Positions 35,249 through 47,141 of a DNA stretch of 64,000 nucleotides are shown here, piece after piece. The notes under the pieces were generated by a model. The model saw only the letters and a list, made by a program, of their open reading frames with translations, searched no databases and was not told the DNA's origin. Position 1 is the first letter of the stretch. Each line of letters begins with the position of its first letter. The DNA comes from Tomocerus qinae (Eukaryota > Arthropoda > Collembola > Entomobryomorpha > Tomoceridae): assembly GCA_020055645.1 (NCBI GenBank), contig CM034546.1:47678001-47742000 (forward strand), written 5' to 3'. Made by a program: the position numbers and the translations under genes.

Positions 35249-37193
35249 CAGGCATCGAAAATCTCTTGCAACCTTGCAACGTGGTTGCTGTGGAAATCAG
35301 ACCTTGCTCCTCCCACACTAAGCCCCGCCCACTAAGCGGCTTAGTGTGGAAATTAGAGTGTAGAGTGTGGAAATTTAAAATTTAAAAACTGGAAATCGGA
35401 AAGTTGGGCTCAGGGAAAACGTCAGGGATTTTTTTGTCCGTCTTATTTCCGAAACTGGAAATTAGGGGGGAACTGAAAATTTGGATTAAAAATGAAAATT
35501 TGAGGAAAACTGGAAATTTTAAGGAACTTGATAATTTGGGAAAGACGAGAATTTTTTAAAAAACTGAAAATTTGATAGAAATTATAAATTTAGGAAAAAG
35601 CTGGAAATTTAGGGTACAAATAGAAATTTGGAAACCAGGGTTTGCGTTTTGTCGGAATGAAATTGGTCCACTGGACAAAATCATTTCGTCCACTAGCCAT
35701 AACCATTTTGTCCGGATGAAATTAATTTTATCCGCAAAAAATCATTTTTTCCAGTGGACAAAAACCATTTTATCCAATTTGTCCACACCTCCCTATCCAA
35801 ATACCGCAACCCTGGAAAAGACTAGAAATTTGGATGAAAAATGGAAATTTTGGGAAAAACTGGAAATTTAGGGGAAACTGAAAATATTCGACAAAACTGG
35901 AAATTTGAAAGAACCTGATTTGGGAAAAACTGGAGAATTAAAAAACTGGAAAATTGATAGAAATTAAAAATTAATGAGAAAATGGAAATTTGGGGTACAA
36001 ATGGAAATTTGTGAAAAGACTAGAAATTTGGACAAAAATGAAAATTTGGCAAAAGACTAGAAATTTGGGTGAAAATGGAAATTTGGCAAAAGTCTAGAAA
36101 TATGGGTGAAAATCGAAATTTAGGGGAAAATTGGAAATTTAGGAGGAAACTATTTATATGCGACAAGACTAGAAATTTGGGAAAAAATGAAAATTTGAAG
36201 TAAAAATAAAAATTTCTGAAAAACTGGAAGTTTGGGGAAAGCTGGAAGATCGGAGGAACCTGAAAATTTCGGAGAAACTGAAAAGCTTTAAAAAAATTAG
36301 AAACTTGAATGAAAATATAAATTTAGGAAAAAGCTGGAAATTTGAAAGAAAACTGGCAATTTGGAAAAAAACTGGAAATTGCAAAATAACTGGCAATTTG
36401 GAAAAAAACTGGCAATTTGAAAAAAATGGAATTTTGGAAAAAAACTGGAAAAACTTGGTGAAAGCATTATAAAGCATAGATTTGGATAGATATGACATCG
36501 CCATTCATTTAATGTATTGCGTTTTTATGACCTGCGAAGGACAGACTTAAGAGTGAATTGGGTAAAAAGCGGGACAATTAAAAAGCTCAATTGATTTTTT
36601 TGACAACATTGAGAATATTGAGATTGTCATATTGTATTAGGCAAGCGGCATTTTTGTATTTGCCTCAGTTTACCCAAATTCCAAAAGTAAACAAAGTTCA
36701 ATCATGTGACCGTATGTCGTATCTAGGTCTACAGTGTACTAGTTATATAATCTAAGGGTGAAAGTAGAAGTTTAGGGTAACACTGGAAAATTGGGCAAAA
36801 ATGGAATTTAGGGACAGACTGGAAATTTGGAAAAAAACTGGAAAATTTTGATGAAAATAATAAATTAGTTAAAAACTGGAAAATTGGGAAAAAATGGAAA
36901 ATTTCGGGAATACTGGAATTTTGGGAAGAAACTGGAAAATTTCGGGAAATTTGGAATTTCGGGAAATTTGGAATTTCGGGAAATTTGGAATTCCGGGAAA
37001 TTTGGAATTTCGGGAAATTTGGAATTTCGGGAAATTGGAATTGAAAAATTTATGTTGCACTGGAAATCTGGGTTGGCCCCGCCCCCAATCCACGCCCCCG
37101 AAGGGAGCGTGCCTTGGGGGCGGAGCAAAAGTGTGGAAATTAGAAAGTGGGAGGAGCTTGTTACTGTGGAAATTTTAATTTTTTCGATGCCTG
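35249..37193. mobile_element. hAT-type non-autonomous element with internal minisatellite
   Basis: The inverted ends CAGGCATCGAAAA are flanked by a perfect 8-bp duplication CTAGATAG (35241-35248 and 37194-37201). Subterminal segments (ctcctcccac, ccccgccc, gtgtggaaatt) also match inverted. The inside is mostly a degenerate array of tggaaatttgggaaaaac-like units, with a unique island near 36480-36760 (and a dngtccact-rich piece near 35650-35800). The Phe/Pro-rich and Lys/Gly-rich frames across it are repeat by-products. No transposase is present. Confidence 0.88.
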
Positions 37194-37201
37194 CTAGATA
37201 G

Positions 37202-37819
37202 GATATATCCATAATATTATAATCACAGGTTTGATAAAGCAATAAAATTACCTACTTTGGTATCTATACGAGTGATAGGCAGCCAAGAGATTATTGACTC
37301 TCGACCGTGTTAAAAGTGCTTTGCTACAGTGTCCGGACATAAGTGCCAATTGGCACTCTCAATTTCCATAAGTGTCAATTTCAAAAGTGCCAAAAACTTA
37401 AAGGTTAAAGCATTTAATGCCAAAATCCCAAAAGTTTGCATTGGATGATCTATGCTAAAATATTTATGCTTTTCTAGCTATTCTATTTGTAGTTCATAGT
37501 AAATGTAGTTGAAAAGAAATACCTGCACAGGTATTCCTATATAAAAAATGTGTTGTTAAAAACGTAAGATATTGGAAACGTGTACAAGGAGATGTATGTA
37601 CTAAGAACCATAATCTGTATAGTATAATGTCAAATCTTGGAACTAAACAAAAATAGTTTGCATGTCATAGAAGTTTTTAAAAAACTCAATACCAATTACT
37701 TGTGGTCTAACAGCACTGGGGGCCACTATGCATTAGTATGTATAAATTCCTGTTCAATAATCTACTGGTTATTACATATAAACAAGTAATAGTAATGAAA
37801 TGAGTAATCACAAAACTTA
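37202..37819. other. Intergenic, no supported gene
   Basis: Contains a short gtgccaattggcac palindrome near 37345 and no coding evidence. Confidence 0.4.
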
Positions 37820-38141
37820 AATCAACGTTACAGATATTAGGGGTGAAGTGATATTTATCATGACGTATATTTTGCTAATTCGCGTCACAATTTTATGAGT
37901 TTGTTTTGCAAATCCTATATTTTTCTGTCATAAAACGTTTATCAGGTTCATAAACATTTAATCGTAATACAGTTTATGAAATTAACAGCATCATAATATA
38001 AGTTAATGCTGTAATTGCGGTACGTATAAAACCTACGTTTTCTCTCTTATTCGTTCACATGAAGCCGATGTCAATTAGCTCTTTGGTATAGTATTTACAC
38101 AAGCAAGACACAATTACTTGCCCAGTTAATAATTTACCAAA
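37820..38141 (+). promoter_or_regulatory. Promoter and 5' UTR of the secreted peptide gene
   Basis: TATAAAA lies at 38025-38031, 111 bp before the ATG. The whole segment is recognisably conserved at 52587-52855, upstream of the dead second copy (shared gcgtcacaattttat, atcaggttcataaa, gccgatgtcaa and agacacaattact blocks). This shows that the promoter was duplicated along with the gene. Confidence 0.65.
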
Positions 38142-38577
38142 ATGAAGCTCGTTTCCAAAATTTTGTTGGCACTAGCTGCCTTTTTTGTCGTAATAACCTT
38201 CGTATCTGCTGACGATGGTAAGTTTATTTAGATTATTACTTATTCGTTCGCTACTATTACCTGGTATTAATAAAAGAGTAGAGTAAGAGAGCAAAAATCT
38301 ATAAAATCAACGGGTTTTCCTCAGATTAAAAATGTTAATCTTGATTCTTTACTGTTTTTCAATAGAATTCATTCCACCATCATGCGACAACGTCAGATGC
38401 GGGCATGGCCAAATCTGTGTTCTGGAACAAGTCCAATGCATTCGCGCTCCTTGTCCACCTCTTCCTGTCTGTGTCCAACCACCCGAGTGGAATCCCTGTG
38501 CTGGTGTCAGATGTGGATGGAACACCGTTTGCAGAGTTATTGATGGAAACGTAGCTTGTGTACCTGCTGATGAATAA
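38142..38577 (+). CDS. Secreted Cys-rich peptide, 95 aa
   Basis: Exon 1 (38142-38217) encodes a clear signal peptide (MKLVSKILLALAAFFVVITF, then VSA). Exon 2 (38366-38577) encodes the mature part, and phase 1 joins them cleanly. The mature region has ten cysteines: a six-Cys repeat (C-x4-C, C-x5-C, C-x6-C, C-x4-C, C-x5-C spacing read in series, with RCGHGQIC and CPPLPVC) and a second, shorter repeat (CAGVRCGWNTVC, then VAC). Repeats of the type VxCxxGxxC...PCPPxPxC occur in many small secreted arthropod proteins; no precise function can be given. The gene converges on the methuselah-like receptor at 39517-43388. Confidence 0.85.
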
Positions 38578-38613
38578 CTTTGGTTTGCAATTCATTATTT
38601 TGTTCTTACCCAA

Positions 38614-38619
38614 AATAAA
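38614..38619 (+). terminator. Polyadenylation signal of the peptide gene
   Basis: AATAAA lies 37 bp past the stop, in a context (cccaaaataaatc) conserved at 53330 after the second copy. Confidence 0.6.
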
Positions 38620-38822
38620 TCGAAATTAGATTTGCATTACTATACAGACACGTTACAAATGTGCGCATTTGCATTACATCTTGTATTCATTTCTTTTACT
38701 ACTGTACATAAAGAAAATAACACAAAATTTTTGCGAACTCATCAAGTCATTTTACCAATATATTTTACTGTGTCTATGCGTGCCGGATTTACATACAAAT
38801 ATTCCATCACCGGAGCACTCAT

Positions 38823-39008
38823 CAAGCACGTATCCAGTAGGGGGCAGGGGGGGCGCCGCGCCCCCCCTAAATCTGAGAAAAAGAGAAGATTTTTTCCAAA
38901 AATGGCCCAAAATTGCAAAAATTATTCGCGCTTCGCGCGAATTTGTCATCTTTTTGACATTATTTTTGGTTCCGCCCTCCATTGACCAAATTTCTGGATA
39001 CGTGCCTG
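38823..39008. mobile_element. 186-bp hAT-type MITE, CAAGCACGTATCCAG family
   Basis: Inverted ends CAAGCACGTATCCAG and CTGGATACGTGCCTG are flanked by a perfect 8-bp duplication GCACTCAT (38815-38822 and 39009-39016). Inside are a G/C-rich block (ggggcgccgcgcccccc) and the palindrome ttcgcgcttcgcgcgaa. Related copies lie at 51772 and, truncated, near 41410 and 42385. Confidence 0.88.
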
Positions 39009-39016
39009 GCACTCAT

Positions 39017-39516
39017 TATATTGTGAGCATAAGTTAACTGAAGCAACTTGGAGGATTTAGCTAAGCAAGGTCATTTGTGATTATTGTGATCCCCATAATC
39101 TCCAATAATCATGCTTTGGTTTGGAATTTTTGATTAAATCTAGTAGATCACCATCATCCCATCATAAGTTCAAGTGCATTAACATTGGGATGATACATCA
39201 TCCATATCATACATAAGTTACCTATAACATAACTAAAAGGTAGTCTGAAGCATATCTGAGCAATTGACGACGATCTGAATTCAATGCAAAATTCAATATA
39301 CATTTTCAAAAATCTTAAAACTTTCTGATAAATAAATATTTTAATTTACATAATTTTAAATTGTGAAGTACATGATATTTTTTGACATAAGAAATCCAAC
39401 AACGTTCTGTTAGGCGCGGAAGCCGAGTAAAAACCGAATAACAATTCACTTTACCAATTAGGCAAACTGCTTTAAATAAATCGAGGTAGATAAATTGTAA
39501 AGGCTTATATATTATG
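39017..39516. other. Gap between the convergent peptide and receptor genes
   Basis: No coding evidence. It holds the 3' side of the minus-strand receptor gene. Confidence 0.4.
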
Positions 39517-42500
39517 CTATAATTTCGTATTATAGATTTTTACAAAGAACATAGAATAGACACTTTTGAAGAAACTGTATTTTGTGGCTAATTGTTTTGC
39601 AATATTTCTCTTCCAGATAAAGATGATAAAAATTAATAGCCCATTGTTATAGTTGAACATGTCAACTACAAACCAAAAAACAGTCGCCTCTTCACATTTA
39701 GGTACCACCAGCCAGGATATTGACTCAAAACACCACGAAACTCCCATCACCACGTATAGTTTTATCAGTAGCCAATAAAATCTAAAATGGCAAACTCATA
39801 TTATAATATAAAGTTTTCCGATTATTAAATAAAATTTATTAAAATTTAATTAGCAATTGAAATGGTAATACTTGATCCCCTGAATTTCGTTTCTTGTTGA
39901 CCTTATGAGTTCAGAATTTGATTTATGGCGACATATGTGAACAAATGTAGAAACAATGAAAGGAATATTTACTACAATAAGACCCATGATTATAAAATGC
40001 AAGTACGGTCCTTGGGCGCTTACTTCGATGAAACAATTTGTATACCCGTAGAGTGGGGTCCGACTGATATGTTTTGAGTTGCAAGGAACGAACATATTGA
40101 AATCGCTATAAAAATGCAATGTTTATCTATATAAGTTCATAAAATCACAAAATTAACATATTTCATATGATATAAAAGGGCTTACGCAAACTTTATATCC
40201 ATTGTAATGCTGAAAGCGACAACCAATAATGGGAAACCCCAACATAATGCTGACAAAACACGAAATGTTTTCAAATTTTTTGAATGATCGACATTTTTCA
40301 GCGATCTATACACGAGAACGTGATCAACTTTTATAGATTACGTAAAACAGAATTTTACACAGTGGCGAAAAATATAGAAAAGTTAAAACACTATAATAGC
40401 CATGTCATAATCATAATATATAAAAATTTTACCTGAGCGTTTTCCATAAGTCGTAATTAAATGCTGTTAGCCAACTAAAAGTTGCAAGCCACGCAAAATG
40501 AGAGAACATTCCTAAAAATGAAATTTCATTTAAATATTTAAAATAATTAATAGAACATTAACATTATTATTTTATTACTATTAATTAATTATCTGTTAAA
40601 GGATTTATAAACAGATGTTAAACTTGTAAATGACAAAACACTTAATTGCCATTACCGAGGCCGATGCAAAGTATGTTTTTCAAGGATGGTGGTGTATCAT
40701 TATCTCTAGCAGAGTAAACATACTGTTTTCCAACAATTCTGATTAGTGCGGAACTGAAAAACATGAAAAACATTGCAAGAAACAAGACAAATGTAATCTT
40801 TGCATGAATACTGGCGGTTTGTTTGTCCCAAAGTAAACCGTTCACAACCAGAGTAATGAGGAGGAAAAGGGACGAGTTGATAAAAGCTATCTTGCAAGAT
40901 AATGCCCAGTAACACTGAAATTAAATTTTATAGATTTTCAAGTATTAATTACTTATGCTATAATTTAATAAAAATTTAGAAAGCTAATTTGCAGAGCTAA
41001 GATTATTTACTTTAATTCAAATTCCTCTTATGTCATTGTTTAAGGATAGTCATTAGGTATAATTACGTTAGAGTAGGTGTAGTGTATTTCTGTCAGGTTA
41101 GGTTTCTAAGTTTCTACTACATTTGTGTTAGTATAAATTTAATAAAACTTAATTACGCATTGTTGCTTATACCTTGGGAGGAGTTGAGCAAAACATAAGA
41201 ATCTGTCCACCATCGTCGAGCTGCATTTGATTTTCGACTATGTTTTCCATATAGTCTATGCAATTGTCTGATCTTAATGTCGTGCTCCACTTTGTCTCAC
41301 TTTGGAATGCTAATAATCCATTAACACAACTTGTAAGGCTGCAATGCATGCATGGTTAAAGTACTTTATGCTTTTAACTCATGGCACTTAAATGCTATTG
41401 AGAGATCATCAAGGACGTATTTAGCGGATGTTATGGGGCTTAAGAACCCCCTGAATTTCCTAAAAGTACATTATATATTTTCGATGAGAATGGGTGGATT
41501 TGCCACTGCGCTTGGAGTATACATTTACATTAGTAATCGCTAATCCCCTAATTTGCATAGCATGGTATGTTACGATTAGTTTGTGTAAACATAGGTTATG
41601 CAAACCAAGGATTAGCATTTTCTGTATAGAATCGATCGAAAGTTAAGAAATAATTTTATGCCTCAGAAAATTCTTGTCTTATTTTTGGTGGTCTCTTTCT
41701 TTGTTCCTTGGAGATCATTACTTCAATTTCTAAACGAAACATCTCGCGCATGGGATCTTATTGAAAATTTTTTTTGAACTTTTTTCACATATCGTCTGCT
41801 TAACATTACAAGGTAACAAGCCATTTTATCATGGCTGCTACAAAGTAACAAACCATTTTATTATGGCTGTGATAAAGTAACAAGCCATTTTATCATGGCT
41901 GCGACAAGGTAACAAACCACTGTATCAAGAGATGTGGTTTGTTACCTTGTCGCTGCCATGATAAAATGGCTTGTTACCTTGTAATATTAAGCAGACGATA
42001 TAAACTAAACATACGTAGAAAGCTCTGCCTTAAAAGTCCAACAATGAAGACTTTTAAAGGAGGAGGGAGAGGTTTAAGATATTAAGATTGGAGAAATCTT
42101 AAGCCGCCGCATTACTAGAGTATTCATATACGTTTGGACAATAAGATTGATGAACAATAAAACCGACAAGAAAATATAATAGGCTAGTTCGCGCTTAAGT
42201 GAGCATGAACAATATTCGAGTTCGCGCTTCATTGAGCACCTTTGTTCGCGTGCTCACTGAAGCGCGAACTCGTCTATTATATTTTCTTATCGGTTTTATT
42301 GTTCTTCAATCTTATTGTCCAAACTTATAGGAATACTTTAATAAAATTGAGGCAATATATTCTTCCTTTACTTTAACTTTATTACATGACAGGGGCAGGG
42401 CACGTAACCAGTCGGGGGCGAGGGTAGCAGCGCCCCTAAAGCTGGTTCATAATTTTTGGCATAATTATTTGTATCGCCCTTTTGACTAACTTTCTGGAAT

Positions 42501-43388
42501 TTCAATGAAATTATGAAATTATTATATTCTGAAGTAATCTAACGGGTGCGGATGAATACTGTAAATCAATTAAATTCCTGTAGCAGAAATGTACAATAGT
42601 CTTAAGATTCACAAATTCAGAATTTAACACGTCCCGTACAAAACAAAACAAATGTCAATTACATTTAGCTTGGCTCATTGTAACTACACTACTACCATTT
42701 CGGGGGAGGGGGGGCCCAGAGCCCCCTGGCTGCAGCCCTGACTACTACTACTGTTTTACTTTTCTCAGGATTTTGGAGAGAACCCCCAGACACTAGTCTA
42801 GGGATTTTATTTTTGATGCGTACTTGGTTACGACATTCACCGATAACTTTCTCGTAATTAATTATATCTTGTAGAAATTAAAATTTTACTTTTTCCCATT
42901 AAATTCCTCTTGTGTGTCGTCAACGGTAAAGTTGGCAGAATACCATTTGATTACTGAGCATTTCAATTGTTCTTGAACCAACCGTGAGATTGTGTGATTA
43001 ATGGATGCACAGTTAGTGGAGTTTAAAACTTCAGGTAAGTTCAACAATTTTGACGTTCCACTACATTCTCCCAAACCGAAATCAAACGATTCACCGAGTG
43101 GGCAGCATTTTCTAATGGCTAGGTTATACATTTCCTGACCATTAGTTTGGTTTAGTTTACTGAATGAGCAAAAAAGAATTATTACTTGTTAACATGTCCA
43201 TTCACTATATAATGGTTTCCAAATTATTACACTTTTCATTTTTAAATAAAATAACAATTTACTTACCTGTTTGGAAAAATATGAGAGTTTTTCAAACTAA
43301 TTTTCGGGTAGGCATCACTCGGGTTTTCTACTAATCCCTCTAATGTCTTTAAATATAAATACAATATTATTATTTGGAAGACATACAT
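39517..43388 (-). CDS. Methuselah-like class B GPCR, copy A (504 aa)
   Basis: Eight exons: 43388-43267, 43159-42890, 41338-41173, 40914-40656, 40511-40433, 40305-40186, 40105-39872 and 39781-39517. All phases agree; total 1515 bp. Exon 1 encodes a hydrophobic signal segment. The ectodomain (to about residue 190) has the family hallmark CCPLGESFDF and further cysteines (CSVIKWYSANF, CIDYMENIVENQ, MFCSTPPK). Seven helices follow: about 195-214, 226-246, 273-292 (HFAWLATFSWLTAFNYDLW), 318-335, 373-396, 418-440 (YVVMGVSWCFESISWL) and 452-475 (DMFNYNNGLLIFIIFIWK). Helices 3, 6 and 7 carry the typical methuselah motifs. It is a plasma-membrane receptor of the Mth family, whose ligands are mostly unknown. 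Its second intron holds two palindromic MITEs. Confidence 0.9.
41405..41470. mobile_element. Truncated copy of the CAAGGACGTATTTAG MITE family
   Basis: tcaaggacgtatttagcg followed by ggggcttaagaacccc resembles the left end of the 51772 element (caaggacgtatttagggg, then gcttaagcacccc). No right end is visible. It lies in receptor A's second intron. Confidence 0.55.
41789..42001. mobile_element. Palindromic MITE, 213 bp
   Basis: atatcgtctgcttaa begins at 41789 and recurs inverted, ending at 42001. The ~75-bp arms contain ggtaacaagccattttatca. The left arm has expanded into about three 44-bp units and the right arm has one. It lies in the second intron of receptor A. Confidence 0.8.
42117..42339. 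mobile_element. Palindromic MITE, ~223 bp
   Basis: The ~90-bp arms match inverted (gtttggacaataagattg, aacaataaaaccga, aagaaaatataatag, agttcgcgctt). No clear target duplication was seen. It lies 116 bp from the previous palindrome, in the same intron. Confidence 0.8.
42385..42495. mobile_element. Partial copy of the GGCACGTAACCAG MITE family
   Basis: cagggcacgtaaccagtcgg followed by gcgcccctaaa and ending at gactaactttctgg parallels the 38823 element (gcacgtatccagtagg ... gaccaaatttctgg), but lacks the terminal right end. A further G-rich fragment lies at 42700-42745. Confidence 0.55.
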
Positions 43389-45120
43389 TTTCCAAATAAT
43401 TCCACTCCAGGAGTGAAGTTTTCAGTTATGTAAAAGTGACGGATTAAATCAGAATGAGATAACTATCAATGGAATCCCATGACAAAGTCAAACAGGAATG
43501 TATCTACCTATTCACAGAATAAATAAAATATTACGAAGGTTTGGGTTATGGAAACTACTGTACAAGAAACGCCTCAAGCGGATCGACCCAAAATGAAGAA
43601 GATTATGTTGTTTACCATCTTTTATCGTGACATACAAAATGATAACGGCGGATTAAGGCGGATTACTTAAATACTTAAATTTTGATCGTTCTCATTAACA
43701 ATGAACATTAAAAGCTGCAAAACATTTAATAACATACCGTATTAATCGATTTAGTTCCCCATATCGCAATAATTCCCCAGTTGAGGAACTAAATGAATAA
43801 ATTTGGGAAAATATGGCTCTCCAAATGTTTAGTTCCCCATATCGACATAATTCCCCACCCTAAAATCCTAAATTAAAGGCATAAGAGCCATATTATTATA
43901 CAAATCAAATCAGTGAATCTGTACTCAGCCAGTCCAGTGTACAAAATATTATTTACTACTTATGATTGGTAAATGGTTTTTAATGGTATTTAATGTTATT
44001 ACCACCACCTAAACATTAGTTGTAAATGATGTAATTGATAAAAAATGGTAAAAAATAGTTTTATTTAAATTACGTACAGAGTTTTGAATAAAATTCGACA
44101 CTAATACATAAAATACCGTTGCAACTGACGATTGTTGTCCTAAATTGACTGCCCAACTTAATGTGTGTTATGTAATCCAAGGAAGGGTCAACTAATTGGG
44201 ACAAAATCATCCTTACTAACTTATTGAATAATTAATTTTAATTAAATGAGTACTTTTTCTAATTAAATGAAAGGGGTTGTATACCAAGCGCATAATTTCG
44301 TTTAAATGACTGTTTCACTACTTCAGTGAAAATTCAAATATAAATTTTAATTAGAAATATTTTAGAGAAAATATAACATGAAAACTTATTTTAATGTGTC
44401 GTTTGGGTATCCCTGCTAAGTATTCATTTTTACCAATAATGGTAAAAAAGGCTAAAAAGTGATAAAGTTTGTAAAGCAGAATGATGATGAAGATGGAAAA
44501 TGGATATTGATCTAACCGAACCTATGACGTATATCTCTATCCTCTGACAACGACGTTGAAATCTAAATTCCTACCAAATATCATCATTCACTATATTTAC
44601 AATTTAATTTTGCTTTGAAATAATACAAAAATTTGACATTGAAATTTTTTAATTTGCCATTCGAAATATAGTTCCCCATATCATAATAATTCCCCATGTG
44701 GGGAACTATAAGAATATTTTTGACCAAAAAATGGTCTCCAAATGGGAGTTCCCCTGGGGAACTTTTTGATATTCCACTGTTGCACACTCGTTGAAAACTT
44801 AGTAGATATAATAATATAATTTATATTAACCTATAAAGTCCTAAAACGTCATGTTTGATGATTTTTGGCAAAACTAGTAATAAGTGTACATCACATTATA
44901 GCTTTTTAATGATTTTTTGAATTTAGAAAAAAGGTGATCTTTTAAAACAAGGCTTGATTTTAGACTCACATTATAATAATTAGTACCACCCCATTGCATC
45001 ACGTCTAAAATTTTAGTGCCTCCGTGGCGCATTGAGAAAGTATATTAAATGTAAATCTAATTTATACTGGCCTAATTAAGTCAACTCTCTGTAATGGAAA
45101 ATAGTATCATTTTTATTATA
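43389..45120. other. Intergenic, no supported gene
   Basis: Upstream of receptor A. Apart from the agttcccc hairpin repeats listed separately, I see no coding or structured sequence. Confidence 0.4.
43755..44770. repeat. Paired agttccccatat hairpin repeats
   Basis: tagttccccatatcgcaata with an attccccag... continuation at about 43750, a second agttccccatatcg at 43832, and atagttccccatatcataat with attccccatgtggggaacta at 44668 belong to one family. Each is followed by a ggtctccaaatg/ggctctccaaatg element. The 44668 copy folds on itself (ggggaact/agttcccc). Confidence 0.6.
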
Positions 45121-45123
45121 ATA

Positions 45124-45383
45124 CTAGTTGAATCCTAGCACATAAAGTGTGCTAGAAAATGTTGAAATCAGTAAATTTCTTGCGACTCTGCGCATTGGCC
45201 CGAATTTCATAGACCGTTGATTGGACTCAGTACTGATAGCTTAGTACTTTTGCTCATTAATTACAAAATATTACCCTTACTCATTAATTACAAAATATTA
45301 CGGACATAGATACAAACATTTATTCAAGAATAGTGAAAGAATCCCATGCGCATGCCCCACTTTATGTTTATGTAGAGTAAAGA
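45124..45383 (-). mobile_element. Helitron-like non-autonomous element, copy 1
   Basis: On the minus strand it starts TCTTTACTCTACATAAAC and ends with the hairpin CTAGCACA-cttta-TGTGCTAG, then gattcaaCTAG, flanked by A on the 5' side and T on the 3' side. A 5'-TC start, subterminal hairpin, CTRR end and A/T insertion without duplication are the Helitron signature. Confidence 0.6.
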
Positions 45384-45410
45384 TTAAAGATATTATATAT
45401 ATAGTCACAT

Positions 45411-45706
45411 CATATATATAGAAACTATAATACTATATTAAACATTGAGAAAACTACAATAAAATTCATATGACATGGCTAGTCCCAAACCGCAAAAAAA
45501 TTAAATGCTTCCATATGAAGATGGGGTTTTAGTCACCGGTTTTATTCAATGTATGTAAATAAATTGCACTTCATTTTAAAAGATTGCTGAGAGCCCTCGC
45601 TCAATGACTCCCTCCAATCACAAGAATGAAAATTTTTTAACATTGAAGGTATAGACAATGCGTCATATAGAAATATCCTTATAGTATTATAGTTTCTATA
45701 TATATG
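45411..45706. mobile_element. 296-bp MITE with 27-bp TIR and 8-bp TSD
   Basis: CATATATATAGAAACTATAA and seven further bases form perfect inverted ends. A perfect 8-bp duplication AGTCACAT lies at 45403-45410 and 45707-45714. The size of the duplication suggests hAT. No coding frame. Confidence 0.85.
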
Positions 45707-45935
45707 AGTCACATTACATTATTAATTGTTATTCTGACGCCAAATATCATCTTGATAACTTGGGACTGGATGAGATTGGAATTAAAAAACATTCTTGCAC
45801 AATGCCACTGTTTATTTCATGAACATCATCATTTAGGATAAATGCCAAAATAAAGATTTCCGTAATGCATGAAATATCGACTTCTAATTACTAAGTAATA
45901 TTTATTGTTATATTGTTGTTTATTGTTATATTTAA

Positions 45936-46171
45936 CTAATTGAATCCTAGCACATGAAGTGTGCTAGAAAATGTTGAAATCAGTAAATTTCTAGCGAAGC
46001 GACTGCGCATTGGCCCGAATTTCATAGACCGTTGATTGGACTCAGTACTGATAGTCTAAGTCTAGTCCTTGTTAATTAATTACAAAATATTACGGGCATA
46101 TATACAAACACTTATTCAAGAATAGTGAATCCCATGCGCATGCCACACTTTATGTTTATGTAGAGTAAAGA
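45936..46171 (-). mobile_element. Helitron-like non-autonomous element, copy 2
   Basis: It is colinear with 45124-45383 and clearly similar, with the same TCTTTACTC start, the hairpin (loop variant), and a TTAG end in place of CTAG. It again sits between A and T. Confidence 0.6.
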
Positions 46172-46487
46172 TAGTGGAGATATCATGAACAGTTTCTACC
46201 ATAAATTGATGAACCAAAACGGAGTGGGTACAAGATAAAAATATTTTAATTGTGGTAATTATTAATTATATAAATACCTTCAATACATATTAATTAACAT
46301 AAGGACTAAGGATTAACAGGTTATTACTGATTCATGTAAACAATTTTTGTACAGATTAAATAAAAAGCAACAATTTCGTGATACATTTATTGACAGATTG
46401 AAGGATTTAAAAATGGGTTGATGTTGAAACCTATATATCACCTACACTATTTACTCAGATCCCGGTGTGTAAATATAGCTAAAATAA
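46172..46487. other. Short gap, nothing identified
   Basis: AT-rich sequence before the duplicated zinc-finger segment. No feature recognised. Confidence 0.4.
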
Positions 46488-47141
46488 ATCCAAGTGCGTT
46501 CTACATCGAATTCAAGTACATGGCCAAGATTTAAAACCTATTGACAACTATACTAGACCAAATAGTCGAGTTAGTCATGCTAGATTTTCGTGTCCGATCC
46601 CTGGCTGCGAGGCTGTCTTTAAATACGAAAAAAGTTTAATTATTCACAAAAGAAAACACGATGGACTTCTTCCTTATGTCTGTCCATTTTGTCAAGAAGG
46701 ATTTCCTAAGAAAATAGAATGTCTTCGACACAGAGTTGAAGTTCATAATGAAAATATGAAAAAAATCCTATTGGCAGAATCAAATATGTGTGATACTTGC
46801 GGTGCCATCTTTAAAAATCCGTATACTTTGAAAAATCATATGCAAAGGGAACATCATTCAGAACAGAATAATTATAAAATGTAACGTTTGCGGCAAGAAA
46901 TTTCCACTGGAGTATGATTGCAAAGTACTGTACAGACTGATGTAAGGTTTAAGGCTAATTTTCGCACAAATGCTCTTACCCTGGCTACTGCGCTAAATGC
47001 TAAGTGGTTAAAGGCAACTCAACACGGAGAGCGTCACTATTGGGTTATCACCAACCCTCACACGAGTACTTTTTACAATAAAGAATAAATGCCAAATAAC
47101 TTCGTGTAATAAATAGACAAACAACACTTGACAAAAATTAG

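Noticed and set aside
36169..37242. Phe/Pro-rich and Gly/Lys-rich frames
   Set aside because: By-products of the tggaaattt minisatellite inside the hAT element.
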